From contig NZ_AP028155.1 of NCBI RefSeq assembly GCF_033096445.1, positions 3,911,880 through 3,975,879 of the forward strand: a stretch of DNA of 64,000 nt, in the 5' to 3' direction. The translations under genes and the position numbers were made by a program. Below the pieces are notes generated by a model. It did not search any database and was not told the DNA's origin. It saw only the letters and a program-made list of their open reading frames with translations. Source of the DNA: Butyricimonas faecihominis. GTDB taxonomy: Bacteria; Bacteroidota; Bacteroidia; Bacteroidales; Marinifilaceae. Position 1 is the stretch's first letter. Every line of letters begins with the position of its first letter. Positions 39,555 through 48,595 of this stretch are shown piece by piece.

Positions 39555-39600
39555 AAAAAGACTCTTGTGACAATTGTTATAGGAGTCTTTTCTTTTTGGG
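39555..39600 (+). terminator. Terminator of eno
   Basis: AAAAGACTC (39556-39564) pairs with GAGTCTTTT (39583-39591) around 18 bases, followed by CTTTTT. Confidence 0.8.
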
Positions 39601-39624
39601 CAGGATAATATGCTTAATTTTTCT

Positions 39625-39632
39625 TATATTTG
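39625..39632 (+). promoter_or_regulatory. -7 element TATATTTG before the aquaporin gene
   Basis: Exact TAnnTTTG match, 26 bp before the ATG at 39659. A TTTG at 39595-39598 is too far (26 bp) to be a standard -33. Confidence 0.55.
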
Positions 39633-39658
39633 TATTACAAAATCTTAAAAACAAATTT

Positions 39659-40312
39659 ATGAAAAAGTATGTAGCTGAAATGATTGGTACCATGGTACTT
39701 GTGCTTATGGGGTGTGGTAGTGCTGTTATTGCCGGAGCAGAAATCGGTTTCTTGGGAATTGCTTTCGCTTTCGGTTTGTCTGTGGTGGCAATGGCGTATG
39801 CTATTGGTGGTATTTCCGGATGTCATATTAATCCGGCCATTACATTAGGTGTTTTCTTGACGGGGCGAATGAGCGGAAAGGATGCTGGGATGTACATGTT
39901 ATTTCAGGTGATAGGTGCTTTTATCGGTTCGGCGATTCTTTACGTGATTTCTTCCGGGATGGGGTTGGAAGGAACGGGGGCAAATATGTATGGAGAAGGA
40001 AATATGGTTCCGGCTTTTGTGGCGGAGTTGGTGTTTACCTTTATCTTTATCCTTGTTGTTCTAGGGTCCACGAGTGCTAACGCTCCTACCGGATTCGCGG
40101 GATTAGCAATTGGTTTATCTTTGGTTTTGATCCATATTGTATGTATTCCTGTGACAGGGACTTCGGTTAATCCGGCTCGAAGTATTGCTCCCGCTATTTT
40201 TGAAGGTGGTAATGCTTTAAGTCAGTTGTGGTTGTTTATTATCGCCCCATTTTTAGGCGCTATCCTCGCTGCCGGAGTCTGGAAATATTTTGAATGTCAG
40301 AAATGCAAATAA
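39659..40312 (+). CDS. aqpZ: Aquaporin (AqpZ-type water channel)
   Basis: 217 aa from the ATG at 39659; the longer frame upstream runs through the eno terminator and the promoter. Six membrane segments and the two half-helices with NPA motifs (GCHINPAITLGVF and GTSVNPARSIAPAI). The aromatic/Arg filter residues (His in IHIVCIPVTGTSVNPAR, Arg after NPA) fit a water channel and not a glycerol facilitator. Confidence 0.93.
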   Translation: MKKYVAEMIGTMVLVLMGCGSAVIAGAEIGFLGIAFAFGLSVVAMAYAIGGISGCHINPAITLGVFLTGRMSGKDAGMYMLFQVIGAFIGSAILYVISSGMGLEGTGANMYGEGNMVPAFVAELVFTFIFILVVLGSTSANAPTGFAGLAIGLSLVLIHIVCIPVTGTSVNPARSIAPAIFEGGNALSQLWLFIIAPFLGAILAAGVWKYFECQKCK

Positions 40313-40324
40313 ATAGATATGAAG

Positions 40325-40353
40325 ATGGGGATTTGGTTGAGTCCCCATTTTTA
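40325..40353 (+). terminator. Terminator of the aquaporin gene
   Basis: ATGGGGA-tttggttgag-TCCCCAT followed by TTTTTATT, 12 bp after the stop. Convergent rsmI ends just beyond. Confidence 0.85.
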
Positions 40354-41046
40354 TTCTGATTCTTCCTCTTCTTTTTTGGGTTTACCTTCCACGATCATGA
40401 CGATTTCTCCCTTCACCCCGTTTTCGGTGAAATGATTGATTAGTTCTTTCAACGTACCCCGTTGGAAATCTTCGAAAAGTTTACTGATCTCGCGGGCGAC
40501 ACAGGCGTGGCGGTTTTCCCCGAAGAATTCGGCCATCTGCTCGAGGGCTTTTACCAGACGGAAGGGGGATTCGTAGAATATCATCGTGCGTTCCTCTTCG
40601 GCGAGGGTCATGAGTTTCTTTTGGCGTCCTTTTTTTTGGGGTAGGAATCCTTCAAAACAAAAGCGGTCGCAGGGAAGGCCCGAGTTTACAAGTGCGGGAA
40701 CAAATGCCGTAGCTCCCGGCAGGCATTCGGTTTCAATGCCTTGCTCGATGCAAGTGCGCACGAGCAGGAATCCCGGGTCGGAGATACCGGGTGTCCCTGC
40801 GTCACTGATTAAGGCCACGTCCTCCCCCCGGGCAATGCGCTCGGCAATACGGTTCACTTGCTGGTGTTCGTTGAATTTGTGATGAGAGAGTAGGGGAGTG
40901 TTGATCTCGTAGTGTTTTAACAATTTTGCGGAAGTGCGGGTATCTTCGGCGAGGACGAGAGGTACTTCTTTTAATATACGAAGTGCTCTTAACGTGATGT
41001 CTTCAAGATTACCTACTGGGGTCGGGATCAGATATAATTTAGCCAT
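40351..41046 (-). CDS. rsmI: 16S rRNA 2'-O-ribose C1402 methyltransferase
   Basis: 231 aa SAM-dependent enzyme modifying the P-site nucleotide C1402. Conserved MAKLYLIPTPVGNLEDITLR, RALRILKEVPLVLAEDTRT, LISDAGTPGISDPG and LPGATAFVPALVNSGLP. It ends in a Lys/Glu-rich tail. Transcription probably starts from TACCTTTG at 41124-41131; a 7-bp tandem repeat lies in its leader. Confidence 0.95.
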   Translation of the reverse strand: MAKLYLIPTPVGNLEDITLRALRILKEVPLVLAEDTRTSAKLLKHYEINTPLLSHHKFNEHQQVNRIAERIARGEDVALISDAGTPGISDPGFLLVRTCIEQGIETECLPGATAFVPALVNSGLPCDRFCFEGFLPQKKGRQKKLMTLAEEERTMIFYESPFRLVKALEQMAEFFGENRHACVAREISKLFEDFQRGTLKELINHFTENGVKGEIVMIVEGKPKKEEEESE

Positions 41047-41049
41047 ATT

Positions 41050-41094
41050 AATTGAAAATTGAAAATTGAAAATTGAAAATTGAAAATTGAAAAT
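41050..41094. repeat. 7-bp tandem repeat (GAAAATT)n in the rsmI leader
   Basis: About six consecutive GAAAATT units beginning three bases upstream of the rsmI start codon. The unit is not a multiple of three but the tract lies outside the reading frame, so any length change would alter leader length, not frame. Confidence 0.8.
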
Positions 41095-41123
41095 GAATTT
41101 CGATCTTCAATAGGTTACAGGGG

Positions 41124-41131
41124 CAAAGGTA
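41124..41131 (-). promoter_or_regulatory. -7 element TACCTTTG for rsmI
   Basis: Exact TAnnTTTG match on the minus strand, about 80 bp before the start codon. Confidence 0.55.
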
Positions 41132-41271
41132 GGGAATAAAGTATTTACATGTATGGACGGGAGAGTTTTATTTATTCATATGGAATAAGACGGTATTGTG
41201 TTTATTTACAGTGGATTGATGTCGTGTACGAGACCAAATTGCTGGAGATGTAAAAAAAAAATCACGTTTTC

Positions 41272-41302
41272 TTTGGTAGGAATGAAATTTGCCGTATATT
41301 TG
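41272..41302 (+). promoter_or_regulatory. Promoter of the tRNA-Glu cluster
   Basis: TTTG (41272-41275), 19-bp spacer, TATATTTG (41295-41302), 20 bp before the first tRNA. Both boxes match the consensus exactly. Confidence 0.8.
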
Positions 41303-41322
41303 CAACCGCTAAAGCAAAAGAT

Positions 41323-41394
41323 GGTCCGTTCGTCTAGGGGCTAGGACGCAAGATTCTCATTCTTGTAACACGGGTTCGATTCCCGTACGGACTA
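41323..41394 (+). tRNA. tRNA-Glu (anticodon CTC)
   Basis: 72 bases, cloverleaf with acceptor GGTCCGT/ACGGACT (the first pair is G-U), anticodon stem CAAGA/TCTTG, loop TTCTCAT with CTC at 41356-41358, T-arm ACGGG-TTCGATT-CCCGT. CCA is not encoded. Differs from the next two copies in the anticodon and in T-stem bases. Confidence 0.93.
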
Positions 41395-41421
41395 CTAAGG
41401 CAAAAGCAAATGTTTAACGAT

Positions 41422-41493
41422 GGTCCGTTCGTCTAGGGGTTAGGACGCAAGATTTTCATTCTTGTAACACGAGTTCGATTCTCGTACGGACTA
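41422..41493 (+). tRNA. tRNA-Glu (anticodon TTC), copy 1
   Basis: 72 bases, same scaffold as the CTC gene, anticodon TTC at 41455-41457, T-arm ACGAG-TTCGATT-CTCGT. 27 bp after the first tRNA. Confidence 0.95.
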
Positions 41494-41515
41494 CCGAGAT
41501 TTTAGTGGGTTTTAT

Positions 41516-41587
41516 GGTCCGTTCGTCTAGGGGTTAGGACGCAAGATTTTCATTCTTGTAACACGAGTTCGATTCTCGTACGGACTA
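41516..41587 (+). tRNA. tRNA-Glu (anticodon TTC), copy 2
   Basis: Identical to the preceding gene; anticodon TTC at 41549-41551. 28 bp before rpsT, with no promoter or terminator between. Confidence 0.95.
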
Positions 41588-41615
41588 CAAAGTTGAATTA
41601 AATTAATTTGTAGAG

Positions 41616-41867
41616 ATGGCAAATCATCAATCATCAGAAAAAAGAATAAGGCAGACTGAAAAAAGAAGATTACACAATCGTTATTACGCAAAGACTGCTA
41701 GAAATGCCGTTAGAAAGCTACGTGCAATGACCGAAAAGGAGACTGCAGCAGACTTGTTGCCGAAAGTTTCGGCTATGTTGGATAAATTAGCAAAAAAACA
41801 TATTATCCACAAGAACAAAGCAGCTAACTTGAAGTCTAGCTTGGCTTTACATGTGAATAAATTGTAA
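41616..41867 (+). CDS. rpsT: 30S ribosomal protein S20
   Basis: 83 aa. [20 protein letters not shown] and [18 protein letters not shown] are typical; helical bundle binding 16S helix 44 and the 5' domain. It follows three tRNA genes closely and is probably part of the same transcript. Confidence 0.96.
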   Translation: MANHQSSEKRIRQTEKRRLHNRYYAKTARNAVRKLRAMTEKETAADLLPKVSAMLDKLAKKHIIHKNKAANLKSSLALHVNKL

Positions 41868-41888
41868 TTTTACTATCTTAAGATATTG

Positions 41889-41920
41889 AGGTAACAAACG
41901 ATTGTTTGTTACCTTTATTT
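41889..41920 (+). terminator. Terminator after rpsT
   Basis: GGTAACAAAC pairs with GTTTGTTACC around GATT, followed by TTTATTT. Confidence 0.88.
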
Positions 41921-42009
41921 CTATGTGTCGGTTGATCTTGAGAAATTACTTCTCGAGATTTTTTTTATTGCTAAAAAATAGCTACATTGCCAGCTATAAA
42001 GAGAAAGTT

Positions 42010-42705
42010 ATGGTTGGAAATTATATCCCAATTTCCTCGTGGGCGGAAGACGATAAGCCCCGGGAAAAGATGTTGCTGAAAGGTGTTGCTGCACTTTCAA
42101 CAAACGAGTTACTCGCAATTTTAATTCGTTCAGGGAGTGGAGGAGAATCTGCATTAGATTTGTCTCGCCGGATTTTGACGGATGCCAGTAATGATTTGAA
42201 TGTGTTGGCTCGTCTTTCTGTATCGGATTTTATGAATCGCTACAAAGGAGTTGGGATGGCGAAAGCTGCCTCAATCATTGCTGCCATGGAATTGGGACGC
42301 CGCCGGGCGTTGTCGACAGCTAGGGAGGAACCGGCGTTGACGACCAGCAGGGATTTGTACGATTATCTTCAGCCTTTGATTGGAGATCTGGATCATGAGG
42401 AATTTTGGGTGGTCACCTTGTCAAGCGCTTGTCGGATTAAGTCATGCGATCGCTTGTTTTCAGGAGGAATAGAGAGTACGATTATTGATATTCGTATGAT
42501 ATTCCGGAAAGTGTTGGAATCAAAAGCTTGTTCCATCGTGATAGCTCATAATCATCCCAGCGGTAATGATCGTCCGAGTTTCCACGATATTACTTTGACA
42601 AAGAAGGTGCAGGAGGCTGGACGGGTATTAGACATCACGTTGCTGGATCATATCGTCGTTTGCCCTGATCGGTATTATAGTTTTGCGGACAATGGGATGC
42701 TTTAA
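42010..42705 (+). CDS. radC: RadC-family JAB/MPN metalloprotein
   Basis: 231 aa from the ATG at 42010 (MVGNYIPISSWAEDDKPREK); the frame upstream crosses the rpsT terminator. N-terminal helix-hairpin-helix region (about 40-80, RYKGVGMAKAASIIAAMELG) and a C-terminal MPN domain with the metal motif IVIAHNHPSGNDRPSFHDI (His, His, Asp). Long named a DNA repair protein; its true function is unclear. Confidence 0.93.
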   Translation: MVGNYIPISSWAEDDKPREKMLLKGVAALSTNELLAILIRSGSGGESALDLSRRILTDASNDLNVLARLSVSDFMNRYKGVGMAKAASIIAAMELGRRRALSTAREEPALTTSRDLYDYLQPLIGDLDHEEFWVVTLSSACRIKSCDRLFSGGIESTIIDIRMIFRKVLESKACSIVIAHNHPSGNDRPSFHDITLTKKVQEAGRVLDITLLDHIVVCPDRYYSFADNGML

Positions 42706-42749
42706 TCTCATTAAGTGCTGAAAAGTTGAATCGGAAGAATATCTTTTAC

Positions 42750-42757
42750 TATCTTTG
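42750..42757 (+). promoter_or_regulatory. -7 element TATCTTTG before grpE
   Basis: Exact TAnnTTTG, with GTTG at 42725-42728 as a -33 at 21 bp spacing. Leader of about 118 bases to the grpE ATG, with an inverted repeat CACATTG (42774-42780) / CAATGTG (42798-42804). Confidence 0.55.
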
Positions 42758-42881
42758 TGGCAGCTATTTGTGTCACATTGGCACTCGTGATGCTTGTCAA
42801 TGTGGCATATTGACGGTTGGCAGGGATTTTGCTTGGAAAGAGTAGCTTAAAATGTTTATTCATAAAAAAATTATATACGAT

Positions 42882-43475
42882 ATGGCAGAAGAGAAGAGAT
42901 CGACTCAAGAAAACGAGTTTGAAGAGTCACAGACGAACGACACGGAGAAAGAAGAAGTGAATTCAGAAAAACATCAGGGAGAAGCTCACAAAAAGAAAGA
43001 AGATAAGTCTTGCCGAAAAGAGGACAAGCAATTGGAAGAGTTGGGACAGAAACTGATCGAGATGAATGATAAATACTTACGTCTGTCTGCGGAGTTCGAT
43101 AATTACCGGAAACGTACCTTGAAGGAAAAAATGGAGTTAACCAAGAGTGCCGGGGAACAATTGTTAAGTAATATTTTACCCGTGGTGGATAACTTCGAAC
43201 GTGCCTTGAAGAGTATGAGTACGGCGAAGGATGTGGCAGCTCTTAAAGAAGGAGTGGATTTGATCTATGCTAATTTTAAGTCTTTTCTGACACAGAATGG
43301 CGTGAAAGAAATCGAAACTGAAAATGCTGATTTTGACACGGATATTCACGAGGCGGTAACAACAATTCCGGCTCCGACTCCGGAGTTAAAGGGTAAAGTG
43401 TTGGATTGTATCGAGAAGGGATATTACTTGAATGACAAGGTGATGCGTTTTGCAAAAGTGGTTGTTGGTGAATAA
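42882..43475 (+). CDS. grpE: Nucleotide exchange factor GrpE
   Basis: 197 aa from the ATG at 42882 ([20 protein letters not shown]); an ATG ten codons upstream is possible. Acidic/Lys-rich N-terminus, long coiled coil (about 60-100, [20 protein letters not shown]), and a beta domain with [17 protein letters not shown]. Releases ADP from DnaK. Followed 17 bp on by dnaJ. dnaK is not in the window. Confidence 0.95.
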   Translation: MAEEKRSTQENEFEESQTNDTEKEEVNSEKHQGEAHKKKEDKSCRKEDKQLEELGQKLIEMNDKYLRLSAEFDNYRKRTLKEKMELTKSAGEQLLSNILPVVDNFERALKSMSTAKDVAALKEGVDLIYANFKSFLTQNGVKEIETENADFDTDIHEAVTTIPAPTPELKGKVLDCIEKGYYLNDKVMRFAKVVVGE

Positions 43476-43492
43476 TATATAGTTGCGTGGTA

Positions 43493-44641
43493 ATGGAAAA
43501 GAGAGATTATTATGAGGTGTTGGGGGTATCTAAAAGTGCTGATGCCACTGAGATCAAGAAAGCATATCGAAAACTGGCTTTGAAGTATCACCCGGATAAA
43601 AATCCGGGTGACAAGGAGGCCGAGGAAAAATTTAAAGAAGCCGCTGAAGCATACGATGTGCTGAGTAACGAAGAGAAGCGACGTCGTTATGATCAGTTCG
43701 GTCACGCCGGAGTAGGTGGAGCCGGACAAGGAGGTTTTGGTGGCGGCATGAGTATGGATGATATTTTCTCTCAATTCGGGGATATTTTCGGAAGTTTCGG
43801 TGGCTTTAGTGGTTTCGGAGGTTTTGGTGGTGGCCGTAGTGCCCGCCGAGTAAACCGGGGAACGAACCTGAGAGTGAAGGTGAAAATGAACCTTCAGGAA
43901 ATTGCTACCGGGATTGAGAAGAAAATCAAGGTAAAGAAATATGTGGCTTGTCAGCATTGTAATGGAACGGGAGCAAAGGATGGAAAATCCTATTCCACTT
44001 GTTCGACCTGTAAAGGATCGGGGCAAGTGACCCGGGTACAAAATACGATACTGGGAGCGATGCAAACCACTTCCACGTGTCCGACTTGCGAGGGCGAAGG
44101 AAAGATTATCAATGAAAAATGTACTTTCTGTAATGGGGAGGGCGTGTTGATGTCGGAAGAGGTGATTTCTATCAATATTCCGGCAGGAGTGGGTGAAGGG
44201 ATGCAATTGTCTTTGAGTGGTAAAGGAAATGCGGCTCGTCGCGGTGGTGTGAACGGAGACTTGATCGTGTTGATAGAAGAAGAAGAGCATCCGGAGTTGG
44301 TAAGAGATGGGAATGATTTATTATACAATGTGTTTATCGGGTACCCAGAAGCCGTGTTAGGGGAAACGGTTGAGATTCCGACCATCGAAGGGAAAGTGAA
44401 AGTGAAGATTGAGGCAGGTACCCAGCCGGGTAAAATATTGCGTTTGCGAGGAAAAGGATTGCCTGATGTGAACGGTTACGGTAAAGGGGATTTGTTGGCG
44501 AAGGTGAACGTGTGGATTCCGAAGAACTTGTCGAAGGACGAGAAGAAACTCGTGGAAAAGATGAAAGAGGCGGAAGGCTTTAAGCCGGGAAGTGGTGACA
44601 AGAAAAGTATCTTCTCCAAGATGAAAGATTTTTTTGATTAG
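43493..44641 (+). CDS. dnaJ: Chaperone DnaJ
   Basis: 382 aa. J domain with HPD at 33-35 ([13 protein letters not shown]), Gly/Phe linker, a zinc region with four CxxCxGxG motifs ([32 protein letters not shown]), and C-terminal substrate-binding domains. Type I Hsp40. Start at the ATG 43493; a GTG two codons upstream is less likely. Confidence 0.97.
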   Translation: MEKRDYYEVLGVSKSADATEIKKAYRKLALKYHPDKNPGDKEAEEKFKEAAEAYDVLSNEEKRRRYDQFGHAGVGGAGQGGFGGGMSMDDIFSQFGDIFGSFGGFSGFGGFGGGRSARRVNRGTNLRVKVKMNLQEIATGIEKKIKVKKYVACQHCNGTGAKDGKSYSTCSTCKGSGQVTRVQNTILGAMQTTSTCPTCEGEGKIINEKCTFCNGEGVLMSEEVISINIPAGVGEGMQLSLSGKGNAARRGGVNGDLIVLIEEEEHPELVRDGNDLLYNVFIGYPEAVLGETVEIPTIEGKVKVKIEAGTQPGKILRLRGKGLPDVNGYGKGDLLAKVNVWIPKNLSKDEKKLVEKMKEAEGFKPGSGDKKSIFSKMKDFFD

Positions 44642-44652
44642 AAATATAATAT

Positions 44653-45603
44653 ATGATTACACTGACACAATTAGAATATGTTGTTGCGGTCGATGAATTC
44701 CGGCATTTTGCAACAGCCGCCGACAAGTGTTTCGTGACACAGCCGACACTGAGTATGCAAATTAAAAAGCTGGAAGATGATCTGGGTGTAATCATTTTCG
44801 ATCGGAGCCGGCAACCGGTTGTGCCTACCGACATCGGTTACAAGTTGATCGAACAGGCAAGAATTGTGCTGGCCTCGACTCAAAGAATAAAAGAGATTAT
44901 TAATGAAGAGAAACAGGAGGTAGCGGGATCCTTGAAAATAGGTATTATTCCCACGCTGGCTCCTTATTTATTACCGATATTCATCGGGGATTATATTCGT
45001 CGTTATCCCGGGGTACAGGTGGAAGTGGAAGAATTAATTTCGGAGGAGATTATCCGACGACTGAAACATGACACGCTGGATGTGGGAGTATTTGTGACCC
45101 CTTATCATGACGATAAGATTGTGGAACAGCCCGTGTTTTACGAGGAGATGATGATCTACGCTCACCCCGATCATGAACTTTTGAAAAAGAAAAACGTAGA
45201 AACACAAGATATTGCAACTCCTGAGTTATGGATGTTAGGAGACGGACATTGTTTCCGGGATCAAGTGGTGAACTTGTGTGAAATACGTGGAACGCTGCAT
45301 AAGAATTTGCCTTTTGATTTTGAGAGTAATTCTTTAGAAACCTTAATGAAGATTGTGGACCGGGAAGGAGGATTTACCTTGATTCCTGAATTGGCCACGT
45401 TATACATGACGGAGGAAAAGAAAAAGCAAGTTCGTTCTTTCACGGTGTCCAAACCTTTACGGGAAGTCAGTGTGATATATTCCCGTCATTTCACGAAACA
45501 GAAGTTGATTGATTTGCTTTGTGAAGATATACGACAAGTGGTTCCCCCGGGAATGTTGAAAAAAGAGAGGGGAAAAATCGTTGAATGGAAAAAGATAAGA
45601 TAA
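44653..45603 (+). CDS. oxyR: OxyR-type hydrogen peroxide-sensing LysR regulator
   Basis: 316 aa. N-terminal winged helix-turn-helix ([20 protein letters not shown]) and a sensory domain with the redox segment [15 protein letters not shown], Cys200 and Cys209, matching Cys199 and Cys208 of E. coli OxyR. The conserved pair supports a true peroxide sensor. Follows dnaJ by 11 bp, and its 3' end overlaps gmhA by 19 bp. Confidence 0.93.
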   Translation: MITLTQLEYVVAVDEFRHFATAADKCFVTQPTLSMQIKKLEDDLGVIIFDRSRQPVVPTDIGYKLIEQARIVLASTQRIKEIINEEKQEVAGSLKIGIIPTLAPYLLPIFIGDYIRRYPGVQVEVEELISEEIIRRLKHDTLDVGVFVTPYHDDKIVEQPVFYEEMMIYAHPDHELLKKKNVETQDIATPELWMLGDGHCFRDQVVNLCEIRGTLHKNLPFDFESNSLETLMKIVDREGGFTLIPELATLYMTEEKKKQVRSFTVSKPLREVSVIYSRHFTKQKLIDLLCEDIRQVVPPGMLKKERGKIVEWKKIR

Positions 45604-46199
45604 ATGTAATACCCGAATATATGGATAGTATCAAGAAAAGTTTTTTGGAGGCGCAGCAAGTGTTAGCTGATTTCGTGGCGGATGAGGAGAAGTTGAAACA
45701 AGTCGGATTGGCGGCAGAGATATTATCCCGGGTATTGAAAAACGGGGGTAAGGTCATAAGTTGTGGAAATGGTGGTTCCATGAGTGATGCCATGCATTTC
45801 GCCGAGGAACTTACCGGACGTTTCAGGGGAGACCGTCCTGCACTACCGGCAATGGCAATTTCCGATCCGACTCACTTGACCTGCGTGGCCAATGATTTCG
45901 GGTTTGAGTATGTGTTTTCCCGTTACGTGGAGGCACACGGGAAAGCGGGTGATGTGCTATTGGCAATCAGTACTTCCGGTAATTCAGAGAACATTGTGAA
46001 AGCCGTTGATGCGGCTCACCGCAAGGGTATGTTGGTGATCGGGTTAACCGGTAAGGATGGCGGTAAAATGAAGAATATGTGTGACGTGAATATTTGTGTT
46101 CCTTGGAGCGGGTATTCCGATCGGATTCAGGAGATTCACATCAAGGTGATTCATATCCTGATTGAGCAAATCGAGGCACATCTGTTCTCGGAACAATAA
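45585..46199 (+). CDS. gmhA: Sedoheptulose 7-phosphate isomerase (GmhA)
   Basis: 204 aa SIS-domain enzyme of the ADP-heptose pathway. [20 protein letters not shown] holds the zinc ligands His and Glu, and [13 protein letters not shown] the other ligands (Gln and His), as in E. coli GmhA. The segment SHC of E. coli is SMS here, but the metal His is kept. Start uncertain: 45585 overlaps oxyR by 19 bp; an ATG at 45621 would give 192 aa, the usual length. Confidence 0.92.
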   Translation: MEKDKINVIPEYMDSIKKSFLEAQQVLADFVADEEKLKQVGLAAEILSRVLKNGGKVISCGNGGSMSDAMHFAEELTGRFRGDRPALPAMAISDPTHLTCVANDFGFEYVFSRYVEAHGKAGDVLLAISTSGNSENIVKAVDAAHRKGMLVIGLTGKDGGKMKNMCDVNICVPWSGYSDRIQEIHIKVIHILIEQIEAHLFSEQ

Positions 46200-46230
46200 A
46201 GAGGTGTATATGTTTTTAATAATATAAGTT

Positions 46231-46902
46231 ATGGGAAATAAAATTAATGATCCTATTGTCCGGTTGATGGGACTTAGGTACAAGTCACATCCGTGGCATG
46301 GTTTGGATATTGGGGAGGATGCGCCGAACGTGGTTACCGCGTTTATAGAGATGGTACCGACGGACACGGTGAAGTACGAGTTGGATAAAGTGAGTGGGTA
46401 TATAAAAATAGATCGTCCGCAGAAGTATTCGAACGTGGTTCCCGCTTTATATGGTTTTTTGCCGCAGACCTATTGCGGAGATTTGGTCGCCGAGTATTGT
46501 ATGTCGCAGACTGAGAGAACGGATATTCACGGGGATGGAGACCCGCTTGATATTTGTGTCCTGACCGAGAAAACGATCTCTCACGGGGATATTATTGCGG
46601 AAGTTCGTCCTATCGGGGGATTCCGGATGTTGGATAAGAACGAGGCGGACGATAAGATTATTGCCGTGTTGAAACATGATGCCACGTATAATATTTACAA
46701 TGATATTTCTGAATTACCGCACGTGATCATCGATCGGTTGCGACATTATTTTTTAACCTACAAGGATCTTCCCGGTGAAGAACGACGCACGGAAATCACT
46801 CATGTCTATAATAAAGAAGAGGCTTTCGAGGTGATTCGTAGAAGTGCCGAAGATTATAAAAATCACTTCCAAGGACTTGAAGATATACTAAGTCGGGTAT
46901 AA
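46231..46902 (+). CDS. ppa: Inorganic pyrophosphatase, family I
   Basis: 223 aa. Hydrolyses pyrophosphate to drive biosynthesis. DGDPLDICVL holds metal-binding acids; KYELDKVSGYIKIDR and YGFLPQTYCGD are family segments. A little longer than the E. coli enzyme, as is usual in Bacteroidetes. Confidence 0.95.
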   Translation: MGNKINDPIVRLMGLRYKSHPWHGLDIGEDAPNVVTAFIEMVPTDTVKYELDKVSGYIKIDRPQKYSNVVPALYGFLPQTYCGDLVAEYCMSQTERTDIHGDGDPLDICVLTEKTISHGDIIAEVRPIGGFRMLDKNEADDKIIAVLKHDATYNIYNDISELPHVIIDRLRHYFLTYKDLPGEERRTEITHVYNKEEAFEVIRRSAEDYKNHFQGLEDILSRV

Positions 46903-46910
46903 CGGTAAGG

Positions 46911-46980
46911 TAAAAGATAAAAACTAAAAGATAAAAGTTGAATTCTCACTTAACTTTTATCTTTTAGTTTTTATCTTTTA
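46911..46980. terminator. Perfect 29-bp inverted repeat between ppa and comM
   Basis: Left arm 46911-46939 (TAAAAGATAAAAACTAAAAG... ) and right arm 46952-46980 are exact inverse complements around a 12-base loop. Each arm has T-rich ends, so it can terminate in both directions for the convergent ppa and comM. The arms are made of two TAAAAGATAAAA words. Confidence 0.75.
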
Positions 46981-46986
46981 GTTCTC

Positions 46987-48522
46987 TCATCCACCCCATC
47001 CGTCCTTGTCGAGACTTCGGTATTGTATGGCCTCGGCGATATATTGCGGGGTTATTTTCTCGTTATGGTCTAGATCGGCAATCGTTCGTGACAATTTGAT
47101 GATCCGGTCGTAAGCCCGGGCGGAAAGTCCGAAACGTTGCATGGCAATCTTTAGTAGTGCAACACATTTATCGTCTAGGGGGCAATACTTTTTTAGTAGC
47201 GGCGAGGTCATCTGGGCATTACAATAAATCCCGGGGTAAGATTGAAATCGCTGGGTCTGGATGGCCCGGGCTGCGATCACCCTAGCCCGAACAACAGAAC
47301 TTGGTTCACTGTCCGAGGAATTTGTGATCTTGTCAAGCTCTACGGGAATCACTTCAATATGTATGTCAATCCGGTCGAGTAAAGGACCGGATATTTTCGA
47401 TAAGTATTTTTGAACGGCTCCGGGCGGACAATTACATTCCTTCGTGGGATGATTATAGTACCCACATGGGCAAGGATTCATGGATGCGATTAGCATGATG
47501 TTAGCCGGATATTCCACGCTGAACTTGGAACGACTGATGGTAATCTTCCGATCTTCAAGCGGTTGTCTCAATACTTCCAGTACTGCCCGGCGAAATTCTG
47601 GGAGTTCATCTAAAAATAAGATGCCATGGTGAGCAAGTGATATTTCCCCCGGTTGAGGCCAAGATCCCCCGCCAACAAGTGCGACATCAGATATGGTATG
47701 ATGCGGCGAACGAAAGGGACGTGAAGTAATTAAGGAATGATTATTTTGAATCTTTCCCGCGACGGAGTGGATTTTCGTTGTTTCCAGTGCCTCTTCGATG
47801 GTCATGGGAGGGAGAATGGTCGGTAATCTTCGGGCCAGCATGGTTTTTCCAGAACCGGGAGAGCCGATCATAATCATGTTATGTCCGCCTGCGGCGGCAA
47901 CTTCCATTGCGCGTTTCACGTTTTCTTGTCCCTTCACGTCTTTGAAATCAAGCAAGTCATCATCGGGAAATGCTGTCATGACTTGCTGATCGAAAGAAAT
48001 GGGAGAGAAGTCTTTTTCCTGTTTCAGAAAAGCGATCACTTCACTCAGATGGTGGAAACCGTAAACTTCAAAATCTTGAACCACGGCAGCCTCGTTAGCA
48101 TTCTGGTGGGGCAGAAGAATACCTTTAAAACCTTCTTTTTTGGCGTGTATGGCGATGGGAAGTACCCCTTTGACCGCTTGTAGGCTACCATCCAATGACA
48201 GCTCACCCATGATCAAGTATTTATCCAGTTGTGCGTTAGGTAACTGGTCATTAGCCGCAAGGATTCCAATGGCTAGCGGTAGGTCGAAAGACGATCCTTC
48301 TTTCTTCACGTCGGCAGGAGCCATGTTGATGATGACTCGTTTACCCGGAATCTTTAGTCCGATTTCCCGGAGGGCGGAATCAATCCGTTGCTGGCTTTCT
48401 TTTACCGCGTTATCGGGTAAACCGACAATAATAAATTTCGCTCCCCAAAGAATATTAACCTCGATTGTGATGGTCAAAGCGTTGATTCCGTACACTGCAC
48501 CCCCGAAAATTTTAACTAACAT
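46987..48522 (-). CDS. comM: ComM/YifB-family AAA+ ATPase
   Basis: 511 aa. N-terminal ChlI-like domain, AAA+ module with Walker A GSPGSGKTMLARRL, Walker B-like LAHHGILFLDELPEF and a C-terminal Mg-chelatase-like domain. Four cysteines CPCGYYNHPTKECNC form a zinc-like site. ComM is a hexameric helicase used in natural transformation. Downstream of lpxH by 73 bp. Confidence 0.94.
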   Translation of the reverse strand: MLVKIFGGAVYGINALTITIEVNILWGAKFIIVGLPDNAVKESQQRIDSALREIGLKIPGKRVIINMAPADVKKEGSSFDLPLAIGILAANDQLPNAQLDKYLIMGELSLDGSLQAVKGVLPIAIHAKKEGFKGILLPHQNANEAAVVQDFEVYGFHHLSEVIAFLKQEKDFSPISFDQQVMTAFPDDDLLDFKDVKGQENVKRAMEVAAAGGHNMIMIGSPGSGKTMLARRLPTILPPMTIEEALETTKIHSVAGKIQNNHSLITSRPFRSPHHTISDVALVGGGSWPQPGEISLAHHGILFLDELPEFRRAVLEVLRQPLEDRKITISRSKFSVEYPANIMLIASMNPCPCGYYNHPTKECNCPPGAVQKYLSKISGPLLDRIDIHIEVIPVELDKITNSSDSEPSSVVRARVIAARAIQTQRFQSYPGIYCNAQMTSPLLKKYCPLDDKCVALLKIAMQRFGLSARAYDRIIKLSRTIADLDHNEKITPQYIAEAIQYRSLDKDGWGG

Positions 48523-48595
48523 ACCGTCTGATCTTATGTTTCACATACAGGCATGTAAGTTAAGATTATTTCACATGAAAACAATGCAAAATAGG

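Noticed and set aside
39542-39658. Longer aquaporin start
   Set aside because: The extension crosses the eno terminator and the -7 element; MKKYVAEM is the normal aquaporin start.
41902-42009. Longer radC start
   Set aside because: The extra codons lie in the rpsT terminator hairpin and give no conserved residues.
42774-42804. Inverted repeat in the grpE leader as a possible CIRCE element
   Set aside because: CACATTG-N17-CAATGTG does not match CIRCE (TTAGCACTC-N9-GAGTGCTAA), and hrcA is not nearby.
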